In this document: in pieces, positions 16,744 to 24,775 of the stretch | How the letters are laid out: each line of letters opens with the position of its first letter | Position numbering within the stretch: position 1 is the stretch's first letter | Origin: Lutibacter sp. | GTDB taxonomy: Bacteria; Bacteroidota; Bacteroidia; Flavobacteriales; Flavobacteriaceae | Reading direction: 5' to 3' | Assembly (NCBI GenBank): GCA_021647265.1 | Contig: JAKIVA010000012.1 | Span: 1 to 53,850, forward strand | DNA length: 53,850 bases | Translations under genes and position numbers: made by a program | Notes under the pieces: model-generated | Told to the model about the DNA's origin: nothing | The model's input: only the letters and a program-made list of their open reading frames with translations | Databases searched by the model: none

Positions 16744-17508
16744 TTAGACAAACTCTTGTGTTTTTAATGCTTTTATTATTTGTGTATCTCCTTCTAATAG
16801 TCTTAAAGCTATCCATCTGCTATTTGGTATTGTTGGATATTCTTTTTCAATTTTAGTAGCTAATTTTTCCATAGCTTTTTCAATATTTTTAGGAATATTT
16901 TTAATTCTATGTGGCTTACACCAAATTTTACCACTAGCCACTTCACTAATTGTTTGAATTAATTCGGGGATGCCTTTATTAAATCTGGCACTTGTTGGCA
17001 CAACAGGAATACCTAAATCACGAGCTAAAGTACGAGTGTTAATTTCAATACCATTTCTAGTTGCTTCATCTATTAAATTTAGGCACAATACAGCTTTGTC
17101 TGTTATTTCTAAAATTTGTAACACTAAATTTAAATTTCGTTCAAGTCTACTTGCATCAACAACGATTACGGTAACAGAGGGCTTTCCAAAAAGAATAAAA
17201 TTACGAGCAACCTCTTCATCTTCAGAGGTTGATAGTAACGAGTAAGTTCCGGGTAAATCAATTAATTTATATTTTTTCTCATTGTATTCAAATCCACCTT
17301 CAGCTCTTGTAACAGTTTTTCCTGGCCAGTTTCCTGTATGTTGTTTTAATCCTGTTAGAGCATTAAAAACAGTACTTTTTCCTGTGTTTGGATTTCCAGC
17401 TAGTGCAATTACAAAATCAAAATTAGAAGTATTTACACCTAATTTTTTTAATCCTTTTGCATTGAAATGAGCACAAGTGTCACAAGCACTTTTTACTTTT
17501 ATATCCAT
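16744..17508 (-). CDS. feoB: FeoB GTPase half, separate gene
   Basis: A 254-residue cytoplasmic protein. After a short Cys-bearing N-terminus (SACDTCAHF) it has the FeoB G domain: G1 GNPNTGKSTVFNALTG, G2-region GNWPGKTVTR, G3 DLPGTYSL, G4 written here as NLIDE, in place of the usual N-x-x-D position, and G5 TSARFNKGI. The helical regulatory tail follows and ends before the permease. In most bacteria these domains are one protein with the next gene. It overlaps the upstream DtxR-FeoA gene by one base, so the operon is tightly coupled. Confidence 0.93.
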   Translation of the reverse strand: MDIKVKSACDTCAHFNAKGLKKLGVNTSNFDFVIALAGNPNTGKSTVFNALTGLKQHTGNWPGKTVTRAEGGFEYNEKKYKLIDLPGTYSLLSTSEDEEVARNFILFGKPSVTVIVVDASRLERNLNLVLQILEITDKAVLCLNLIDEATRNGIEINTRTLARDLGIPVVPTSARFNKGIPELIQTISEVASGKIWCKPHRIKNIPKNIEKAMEKLATKIEKEYPTIPNSRWIALRLLEGDTQIIKALKTQEFV

Positions 17509-18533
17509 CAGTTAATTTTTTTAATCAAAATTTTTGAAGCCTGATTGTTTCTTAGTGCAATTGCAGTTCCTTTTATTAAATAAGCATTTGGCTCACCTAA
17601 AGGGTTCAATAAATCAATACTTACTGTTGCTCCTTTTACAAAACCTAAATCTAGTAATCGTCTTCTGTTTTCGCCTCTGCTTTCTTTTGAAATTCCAATG
17701 ATAATTGCTTTTTCAGTTTTTTTCAAACTTGAAAGACGAGCTATATTTCCTTCATTTATAATATCTTTTTTTAAAATTGAAATAGTTAAATTTCCTGCTA
17801 CAATGGGTGCCAATTTAAATTCTTCGCCTTCTGAAAAAAAAGAAACTCGGGTATTATTATTTTCTGTGACTCTTATATGTGAACCAATGTGAATATTTTC
17901 AGCTAATATTTGTTTGTAAATAATATCGGGTTCATCTTCAATATGAATAATTTCACCAACTGTGTTAATAGGCAGTGTTGAAAGAGCAACTCCATTAATA
18001 ATTGCCATTTTTCCTGTTTTTGAGGGAATAGGATCTCCGTGTGGGTCAAATAGCGGGTTTCCTAATTTAGAAGCCAATAAGTTGGTTTCTTCGGTGTTTA
18101 ATTCATGTTCTTTTTGCTCGGCTCTTTCGTGCCATTCAGATTTATCATAACCTGTTTTTTCTGCTAAAAATTTTTCCCATAACCTGTGCATTCTTATGAT
18201 TCTTAAAGCGTATTCTCTTCCTAAAGGTTTTAATTTTAGTTGTTCTCCATCAAGTAGAATAAAGTTATTAGCAGTCATTTTTTCAATAGATTTAATGATA
18301 AGGCTATTGTTGAAATTGAGTATTTGAGTAAGATTGTTTGTGTTTAAAATTTTACCTGAATTTTCATTATGGAACAGTAATTTTAAAATATCTTCAATAA
18401 CCATTTTTTCATTGGTTCTGTAGTTGTTTTTTATAATCCAAAACCAGCCTTTAGCAGGTCTAAATAAAAAATATATTAATATAGAGAGCGCTATAAAAAT
18501 AAGTAATGCATTAAGAGGATCATAAGTATTCAT
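17508..18533 (-). CDS. Membrane-anchored DtxR-like and FeoA-domain protein
   Basis: A 341-residue protein. Residues about 8-26 form one membrane helix (LNALLIFIALSILIYFLFRP). Residues about 40-105 resemble a winged helix, followed by a DtxR-type metal/dimer domain with RIIRMHRLWEKFLAE, EHELN and DPHGDPIPSK. Two FeoA/SH3-like units come last, the second being NRRRLLDLGFVKGATVSIDL. It overlaps feoB by one base and the upstream dtxR by one base. It probably supplies the FeoA function to FeoB at the membrane; whether the winged helix still binds DNA is unknown. Confidence 0.8.
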   Translation of the reverse strand: MNTYDPLNALLIFIALSILIYFLFRPAKGWFWIIKNNYRTNEKMVIEDILKLLFHNENSGKILNTNNLTQILNFNNSLIIKSIEKMTANNFILLDGEQLKLKPLGREYALRIIRMHRLWEKFLAEKTGYDKSEWHERAEQKEHELNTEETNLLASKLGNPLFDPHGDPIPSKTGKMAIINGVALSTLPINTVGEIIHIEDEPDIIYKQILAENIHIGSHIRVTENNNTRVSFFSEGEEFKLAPIVAGNLTISILKKDIINEGNIARLSSLKKTEKAIIIGISKESRGENRRRLLDLGFVKGATVSIDLLNPLGEPNAYLIKGTAIALRNNQASKILIKKIN

Positions 18534-19192
18534 TAGCTTTGTATGTATATGTTTTTGGCTATGCTTTCTGAAAGAATTAACTGTTGATTGTTGTATGCAA
18601 TTTTAAAAGAATTATCAAAAGGTTCAATTTCAAGAATTTTAATTCTTTCACCAATTTCTAATTTATTTTTACTTAAATATTTTAAAAATTTATCAGAAGA
18701 ATCTTTGACATAAACAAAAATGCCCTCTTCATTGGCTTTGAGTTCAGACATATTAATCATTTTAAGGTTTTTTATTTTACCGTTTTTATTTGGAATTGGA
18801 TCTCCATGTGGGTCATTGGTTGGGAAATTTAAAAAAGCATCTAAGTTATTTATTAATTTTTCAGATTTTATATGTTCTAATTCTTCTGCTAAATCGTGAA
18901 CCTCATCCCATTTGAAATTTAATTTTTCTACCAAAAAAACTTCCCATAATCTATGATTTCTAATAACAGAAAGAGCAATTTGTTCCCCCTTAGAGGTTAA
19001 TGTTACTCCATAATATTTTTTATAATTGATTAAGTTTTTTGTTGCTAATTTTTTAAGCATATCTGTGACGGATGATGCTTTCGTATTCAATTTTTTTGCA
19101 ATAGTATTTGTAGAAACACCTTTTTTGGTAGTTAGGCTAAATTTATAGATTGCTTTTAAGTAGTTTTCTTCTGTAAAAGAATTCATAAACAT
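18533..19192 (-). CDS. DtxR/MntR-family metal-dependent regulator
   Basis: A 219-residue iron- or manganese-dependent repressor. The N-terminal winged helix has FTEENYLKAIYKFS and the recognition helix KASSVTDMLKKLATKNLINY; the metal-binding and dimer region has RNHRLWEVFLVEKLNFKWDE, ELEHI and NDPHGDPIPNKNGKI; residues about 150-219 form a FeoA/SH3-like domain. It heads the Feo operon. Two palindromes of the type TTTAGACWAATCTAA lie just upstream and are the likely autoregulatory sites. Start ATG 19192; an alternative ATG lies two codons on. Confidence 0.92.
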   Translation of the reverse strand: MFMNSFTEENYLKAIYKFSLTTKKGVSTNTIAKKLNTKASSVTDMLKKLATKNLINYKKYYGVTLTSKGEQIALSVIRNHRLWEVFLVEKLNFKWDEVHDLAEELEHIKSEKLINNLDAFLNFPTNDPHGDPIPNKNGKIKNLKMINMSELKANEEGIFVYVKDSSDKFLKYLSKNKLEIGERIKILEIEPFDNSFKIAYNNQQLILSESIAKNIYIQS

Positions 19193-19197
19193 GTATT

Positions 19198-19236
19198 TTT
19201 AGACAAATCTAATTAAAATATTTAGACTAATCTAAA
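19198..19236 (-). promoter_or_regulatory. Tandem DtxR/MntR operators over the Feo operon promoter
   Basis: TTTAGACAAATCTAAT (19198-19213) and TTTAGACTAATCTAAA (19221-19236) are two nearly identical imperfect palindromes, centres 23 bp apart. On the minus strand the first contains TAGATTTG (19204-19211), a full -7 consensus, and the second covers the -33 region. The start codon at 19192 is 12 bases past the -7 box. Metal-loaded DtxR bound here would shut the operon. Similar TTAG-rich palindromes bind DtxR-family proteins elsewhere. Confidence 0.7.
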
Positions 19237-19301
19237 AATTACAGATAATTCATATTAATTTCTCTAAAAAAGAAGATAAGATAGAAAGTGTGTAGTGTAA
19301 T

Positions 19302-20528
19302 TTAGTTTTTAAGTTCGTTCACAAATTTTAACAGATCATCAATTTCAACGTGATCCATCATAATAACTTTATACCACTTATTATTTCCGTTATGAGTGTC
19401 TGGTACCAAACCAAATTTATGTGCCAATTCTTGAGGGATGTATTGAGATTTTATAGTAACAATATTCATATAAGAATCTCTAAAATATTCAATGTTAAGT
19501 TGGTTTAATTGATTGCAAAACCATTCAGTTCTTAATAATAGTGTATTAATTTTTTCAAACCAACCATAATAACCGTAGCTAAATAAAATCATCCAAACAG
19601 CTATTGCATTTGCACCAGATCTACTGCCAACCAAAGTTAAATCCATACCGTCAACATATTGAGCTTCTTTGGTTAGTACATTTTCAATGAACCCTTTTCT
19701 ACATAAAAAAACACCAGTTCCGTAAGGAGCTTGCAACATTTTATGAGCATCAATGGTTATTGATGAGATATTTGGGTTTTCGAAATTAATAGTTGAATTT
19801 TTGTTTGAAATTGGATAAATAAATCCGCCAAAAGCACCATCAATGTGGATTTTAAATGCAACGTTATGTTTCGTTAATATTTCTGCATAAACATCAGGAT
19901 TATCAATTGATCCAAACATTGTAGTAGCCATGTTTGAAATTACCATAAAATATTTTTTACCTTCAGTAATTAAATTTTTAACAATAGTATTTAATTCATC
20001 AATAATAATTTCTCTTGAATCAAAATCAACTGGAATAGAAACAGCATCAACACTTAATAAATTGGAGCCTTTATATACAGAATAATGAGTGTCTTCAGAT
20101 GATAAAATAACCATTTCATCCAAAGTTGCATTGAAACTATTTTTAAAATGATTTCTGTAAATCCATAATGCTTGAATGTTCGCTTCTGTTCCTCCTGTAG
20201 CAATGTAACCATCATATTCATTAGCCTTTGCTTTAAAAATATCAACAGCTAACACATTCAACACCTCTTTTTCCAATTCTTGAGACCCTTTAAAAGCCTC
20301 TTCAGATTTTCCTGTAGTATGGCAACCAATATTGTTAGGATTTGCAATATATGATTTTAACAAAGGAGAATCACTTAAAAACGCACCACTGGTATTAAAC
20401 ACATTTTGGTCTAATCTTGATACGGGATACCCTAGATATTTACTTGTTTGAAAATTAACGTTTGCATCTAAAGCTTTGTCAATTCGTTGTATTAATTTTT
20501 CTTTTGAATATTTTTTCCAGTACTTCAT
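19302..20528 (-). CDS. Group II PLP-dependent decarboxylase (histidine decarboxylase-like)
   Basis: A 408-residue fold-type I enzyme. The PLP lysine is in SITIDAHKMLQAPYGTG (about residue 258), the PLP-ring histidine region is near SSEDTHYSVYK, and HIDGAFGGF carries the Asp that binds the pyridine nitrogen. The N-terminal NIGCHTTGKSEEAFKGSQEL resembles bacterial histidine decarboxylases, so an aromatic or imidazole amino acid substrate is possible, but aspartate or diaminobutyrate cannot be ruled out. It stands alone on the minus strand; a -7 box TATTTTTG is at 20593-20600. Confidence 0.8.
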   Translation of the reverse strand: MKYWKKYSKEKLIQRIDKALDANVNFQTSKYLGYPVSRLDQNVFNTSGAFLSDSPLLKSYIANPNNIGCHTTGKSEEAFKGSQELEKEVLNVLAVDIFKAKANEYDGYIATGGTEANIQALWIYRNHFKNSFNATLDEMVILSSEDTHYSVYKGSNLLSVDAVSIPVDFDSREIIIDELNTIVKNLITEGKKYFMVISNMATTMFGSIDNPDVYAEILTKHNVAFKIHIDGAFGGFIYPISNKNSTINFENPNISSITIDAHKMLQAPYGTGVFLCRKGFIENVLTKEAQYVDGMDLTLVGSRSGANAIAVWMILFSYGYYGWFEKINTLLLRTEWFCNQLNQLNIEYFRDSYMNIVTIKSQYIPQELAHKFGLVPDTHNGNNKWYKVIMMDHVEIDDLLKFVNELKN

Positions 20529-20592
20529 TTATTGATAATTTCTAGTTATTCATAAAAAAATGGATATAAAAAGTAAATTTTTATATTTTCTG

Positions 20593-20600
20593 CAAAAATA
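20593..20600 (-). promoter_or_regulatory. -7 promoter box for the PLP decarboxylase gene
   Basis: The minus strand reads TATTTTTG, matching TAnnTTTG, 65 bases before the start codon. The words AAATACGCT occur twice within 35 bases here (about 20596-20605 and 20620-20629), which might be regulator sites. Confidence 0.4.
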
Positions 20601-20700
20601 CGCTTTTTTTGGTAGTATAAATACGCTAAGTTCAATCTTTAAAAATAGAGCGTAAAATCAATAAAAAACTGTATTTTTAATTTTTAAATTATTAAACTTT

Positions 20701-22485
20701 TTGGAATTAAACATTCAAATACAAACATTGCCATCTTCACCTGGTGTTTATCAGTATTACGATAAAGAAGGTGTTATTTTATATGTAGGTAAAGCTAAAA
20801 ATTTAAAGAAAAGAGTGGCTTCCTATTTTACTAAGATTCATGAAAATGGAAAGACAAGAGTATTAGTTAAAAAAATTGCAACTATTAAACACATTGTTGT
20901 AAATTCAGAAACAGATGCGTTGTTATTGGAAAATAATTTGATAAAAAAATACCAGCCACGTTACAATGTACTGTTAAAAGATGATAAAACATACCCTTGG
21001 ATTTGTATTAAAAAAGAGCGATTTCCACGAATATTTTTAACAAGAAATGTTATAAAAGATGGTTCGGAATATTTTGGGCCATATACTTCTGTTAGAACTG
21101 CAAGAGCTCTGTTGGATTTAATAAAAGAATTATATCAATTACGAACTTGTAATTATGATTTAAGCGTAAAAAATATTGAATCGGGTAAATATAAAGTTTG
21201 TTTAGATTATCATATTGGAAACTGTAAAGGTGGTTGCGAAGGACTTCAAAAGGAAGAAGATTATAAAAACGACATTGATGCTATTCGCAATATTATTAAA
21301 GGAAATATTAAACAATCTTTATTGTTATTTAAAGATTTAATGCATCAATTTGCTGATAAAATGGAGTTTGAAGAGGCACAAAAAATTAAAGAAAAAATAG
21401 ATTTATTGGCTAATTATCAAGCAAAATCAACGGTGGTAAATCCGTCAATTACAAATGTTGATGTATTTTCACTAATTTCAGATGAAGGTTTTGCCTATGC
21501 TAATTTTTTTAAAATTATAAATGGTTCAATTATTCAATCTCATACTACTGAAATAAAAAAGAAATTAAATGAAACTGATAAAAAATTATTAGAATTATTT
21601 ATTATTGAAATTCAAACTAGATTTAACTCACAATCCAAAGAAATTTACGTACCGTTTAAAGTTGATTTAGGAGAAGGATTAAAAGTGACAGTCCCAAAAT
21701 TGGGCGATAAAAAGCGCATTGTAGAGTTGAGTATTAGAAATGCTAAGTATTATAGGCAAGAGCGTTTTAAACAACTAAAAATTGTTGATCCAGACAGGCA
21801 TGTAAACCGTATAATGGCACAAATGAAAATAGATTTACGGCTTACGAAAGAGCCTCGTCATATTGAATGCTTTGATAATTCAAATATACAAGGTACAAAC
21901 CCTGTTGCTGCTTGTGTAGTTTTTAAAAATGGAAAACCAAGTAAAAAGGAGTATCGGCATTTTAATATAAAAACGGTAGTTGGTCCAGATGATTTTGCTT
22001 CTATGGAAGAAGTTGTGTTTAGACGTTATAAGAGATTGAAAGAAGGAGACCAGCCATTACCACAATTAATTGTAATTGATGGAGGTAAAGGACAATTATC
22101 ATCAGCTTTAAAGAGTTTAGATGTTTTAGGCTTACGAAATAAAATTGCAATTATTGGAATTGCAAAACGCTTAGAAGAAATTTACTATCCAAATGATCCT
22201 ATTCCGTTATATTTAGATAAAACTTCTGAAAGTTTAAAAATAATTCAACGACTTAGAGACGAAGCACACCGCTTTGGGATTACACACCATAGAAATAAAA
22301 GAAGTAAATATGTGCTAGTTAATGAATTAGAACAAATTACAGGAATAGGTAAACAAACTATTGTATCTTTAATGAAACATTTTAAATCGGTAAAAAGAAT
22401 AAAATTAGCATCGTTTGATGAAATTGAAAAAATAATAGGAGTAAACCGAGCAAAAAAAATAAAAGAATATTATCAAAAAAAATAA
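20701..22485 (+). CDS. uvrC: Excinuclease ABC subunit C
   Basis: A 594-residue repair nuclease that makes both cuts around UvrAB-marked lesions. The N-terminal GIY-YIG domain reads SSPGVYQYYDKEGVILYVGK; a UVR motif for UvrB contact lies about residues 203-238 (DLMHQFADKMEFEEAQKIKE); the C-terminal RNase H-like endonuclease domain has IECFDNSNIQGTNPVAACVV and VIDGGKGQL; a helix-hairpin-helix pair (ITGIGKQTIVSLMKHF) closes the protein. The start is TTG 20701, the only good start before the GIY motif. The patatin gene follows after one base. Confidence 0.97.
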   Translation: MELNIQIQTLPSSPGVYQYYDKEGVILYVGKAKNLKKRVASYFTKIHENGKTRVLVKKIATIKHIVVNSETDALLLENNLIKKYQPRYNVLLKDDKTYPWICIKKERFPRIFLTRNVIKDGSEYFGPYTSVRTARALLDLIKELYQLRTCNYDLSVKNIESGKYKVCLDYHIGNCKGGCEGLQKEEDYKNDIDAIRNIIKGNIKQSLLLFKDLMHQFADKMEFEEAQKIKEKIDLLANYQAKSTVVNPSITNVDVFSLISDEGFAYANFFKIINGSIIQSHTTEIKKKLNETDKKLLELFIIEIQTRFNSQSKEIYVPFKVDLGEGLKVTVPKLGDKKRIVELSIRNAKYYRQERFKQLKIVDPDRHVNRIMAQMKIDLRLTKEPRHIECFDNSNIQGTNPVAACVVFKNGKPSKKEYRHFNIKTVVGPDDFASMEEVVFRRYKRLKEGDQPLPQLIVIDGGKGQLSSALKSLDVLGLRNKIAIIGIAKRLEEIYYPNDPIPLYLDKTSESLKIIQRLRDEAHRFGITHHRNKRSKYVLVNELEQITGIGKQTIVSLMKHFKSVKRIKLASFDEIEKIIGVNRAKKIKEYYQKK

Positions 22486-22486
22486 G

Positions 22487-24727
22487 ATGAGAAAACTCTT
22501 AATAGCTGTTTTAATATTATCTATTTCATTTGTTTATTCACAAAAGAATAAAGAACAAAAGGATCTAAAAGTAGGTTTAGTTCTTAGTGGTGGCGGAGCT
22601 AAAGGATTTGCTCATGTGGCAGTTATAAAGGTTTTAGAGGAAGCAGGAATAAGAGTTGATTATGTTGGAGGAACAAGTATGGGAGCTATAATTGGGGCAC
22701 TGTATGCTTCAGGATATAATGGGAATCAACTAGATTCTATAATTAAATCTATAAACTTTGAAAATATTTTATTAGATAATTTACCACGTAAATCAAAGCC
22801 ATTTTATGAAAAAGAAAGTGGAGAAAAGTACGCACTTTCATTACCAATTAAAAATAAAAAAGTAGGAATTCCAAGAGCATTATCTGATGGGCAGAGTGTA
22901 CTTAATTTACTTACTAAATTAACTCAACATGTAAATAATATAAGTGATTTTAATAAGTTGCCAATACCATTTTTATGTATTGCCACCAATTTAGAAACAG
23001 GAGAGCAGGAAGTTTTAACTAAAGGGTTTTTACCTGAAGCCGTAATGGCTAGTGGTTCTTTCCCAACATTATTAGCCCCTGTTGAAATAGATGGAAAATT
23101 ATTAACGGATGGAGGAATTGTCAATAATTTTCCAGTTGATGAAGTAAAAGCAATGGGAGCCGATATTATTATTGGAGTAGATATTCAAAGTGGTTTAGAA
23201 ACGAAAGGTGAATTAGATTCTGCAGTTAAAATATTAAATCAAATAGTTGGTTTTCAAATACATCAGGCAAATAAATCCAAACATGAGAATGTTGATATTT
23301 TAATAAAGCCTAAAGTGAAAAAATTCAGTGTTGTTTCCTTTGATAAAATACATGAAATTATGTATGCCGGTCAAATGGCAACAAGAGAAAAAATTGAACA
23401 ATTGAGAAATATTGCAAGTTTACAAATTAAAAAAGAAGTTAAAAAAATTAATACTAGACATATTCAAAAATTTCATATTAAAAAAATTGAAATTGAAGGA
23501 AATAAAAATTATACAAGAGCCTATATTTTAGGAAAACTAAATATAAAGAAAAAGGACACTACAGATTATCAAAAATTAATAGAAAGTGTGAACAACCTCT
23601 CTGCTACAGGTAATTTTGAAAATATTCAATATAGAATAATTGATGAAAAAGATGGAAGTATTGTAAAATTTAAAGTCAAGGAGAATGCAATATCAACTTT
23701 TTTACAATTAGGAATGCACTTTGACGATCTTTACAAAACAGGTGTTTTAATAAATACCAAAACAAAGCATATATTTTATAAAAATGATATTTTATCTGCA
23801 GATTTTATTTTAGGGGATAATTTACGCTACAACATTAATTATTTTATTGACAATGGTTTTTATTGGAGTTTTGGAATAAAAGCAAGGTATAATAATTTTA
23901 ATGCAAGTGTTAATTTTGATAACACGAATATTTATGAAACAGGTGTTGATGTGAATAAAATTAACTTAGAGTATGAAGATTTTACGAATCAAATTTATTT
24001 TCAAACAGTATTTAATAGAAAATTTGCATTAGGAATTGGTGTTGAACATAAAAATATAAGAGCTTATACAGAAACAGTTTTTCCGTCAGAAAATGGAAGT
24101 ACTTTAACTAATAGAAACAGACTGTATTTCGATAAATCAAATTATTTAAATGTATTAGGTTATTTAAAAATAGACACTTACGATAAAAAATACTTTCAAA
24201 AAAAAGGGTTTTTTATGGATGTTGACTTTAAGTGGTATTTAACATCTTCAGATTACAATGATAACTTTGTGTCTTTTTCTCAGCTAAAAGGGAAATTAGG
24301 AATGGCCTATACTTTTTTTAACAATAAACTAACAACACATTTTATTTCAGAGGTGGGAATTACAATTGGTGAAAATAAAAATAGAGTATTAGACTACAAT
24401 ATAGGAGGGTATGGAGAAAACTATATAAACAATTTTACACCATTTTATGGATATGATTTTGCTGAATTAAGTGAAAATTCATTTTTGAAATCGATATTTA
24501 CGTTGAGATATGAATTTATTCCAAAAAATTATTTTTCGGTTACAGCTAATTATGCGAGAGTTGAACGTGATTTGTTTAATCAAGGAAAGATTTTTGAAAA
24601 TACAAAATCTGGGTATATGGCAGGTTATGGGTTAGACACTTTCTTTGGGCCAATAGAAATAAATTATGCTTGGTCTCCAGATCATAATACAAAATTTTGG
24701 TATTTTAATGTTGGGTATTGGTTTTAA
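22487..24727 (+). CDS. Patatin-like phospholipase with outer-membrane barrel
   Basis: A 746-residue exported protein. Signal peptide 1-18 (ending FVYSQ). The patatin domain (about 28-225) has the oxyanion loop LSGGGAKGFAH, the nucleophile elbow GGTSMGAI and the catalytic aspartate in TDGGIVNNFPVDE. A POTRA-like domain follows at about 325-395 (IKKIEIEGNKNYTRAYILGK), then a C-terminal BamA-like barrel ending in YWF with an aromatic final residue. This is the PlpD/type Vd layout: the barrel inserts in the outer membrane and the lipase faces the cell surface or periplasm. It is probably co-transcribed with uvrC. Confidence 0.9.
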   Translation: MRKLLIAVLILSISFVYSQKNKEQKDLKVGLVLSGGGAKGFAHVAVIKVLEEAGIRVDYVGGTSMGAIIGALYASGYNGNQLDSIIKSINFENILLDNLPRKSKPFYEKESGEKYALSLPIKNKKVGIPRALSDGQSVLNLLTKLTQHVNNISDFNKLPIPFLCIATNLETGEQEVLTKGFLPEAVMASGSFPTLLAPVEIDGKLLTDGGIVNNFPVDEVKAMGADIIIGVDIQSGLETKGELDSAVKILNQIVGFQIHQANKSKHENVDILIKPKVKKFSVVSFDKIHEIMYAGQMATREKIEQLRNIASLQIKKEVKKINTRHIQKFHIKKIEIEGNKNYTRAYILGKLNIKKKDTTDYQKLIESVNNLSATGNFENIQYRIIDEKDGSIVKFKVKENAISTFLQLGMHFDDLYKTGVLINTKTKHIFYKNDILSADFILGDNLRYNINYFIDNGFYWSFGIKARYNNFNASVNFDNTNIYETGVDVNKINLEYEDFTNQIYFQTVFNRKFALGIGVEHKNIRAYTETVFPSENGSTLTNRNRLYFDKSNYLNVLGYLKIDTYDKKYFQKKGFFMDVDFKWYLTSSDYNDNFVSFSQLKGKLGMAYTFFNNKLTTHFISEVGITIGENKNRVLDYNIGGYGENYINNFTPFYGYDFAELSENSFLKSIFTLRYEFIPKNYFSVTANYARVERDLFNQGKIFENTKSGYMAGYGLDTFFGPIEINYAWSPDHNTKFWYFNVGYWF

Positions 24728-24730
24728 AAA

Positions 24731-24759
24731 AAAGCCCTGCATTTTATGCAGGACTTTTT
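24731..24759. terminator. Bidirectional terminator between patatin and rng
   Basis: GCCCTGCAT (24734-24742), a three-base loop and ATGCAGGAC (24746-24754) form a stem with one mismatch, flanked by A on the left and T on the right, so it works for both convergent genes. Confidence 0.85.
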
Positions 24760-24775
24760 GGATATTGTATGTACC

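Noticed and set aside
16735..16746. Programmed frameshift or sequencing error joining the FeoB halves
   Set aside because: Both halves are in the same frame with two separate TAA codons between them, so one indel or one base error would not rejoin them.
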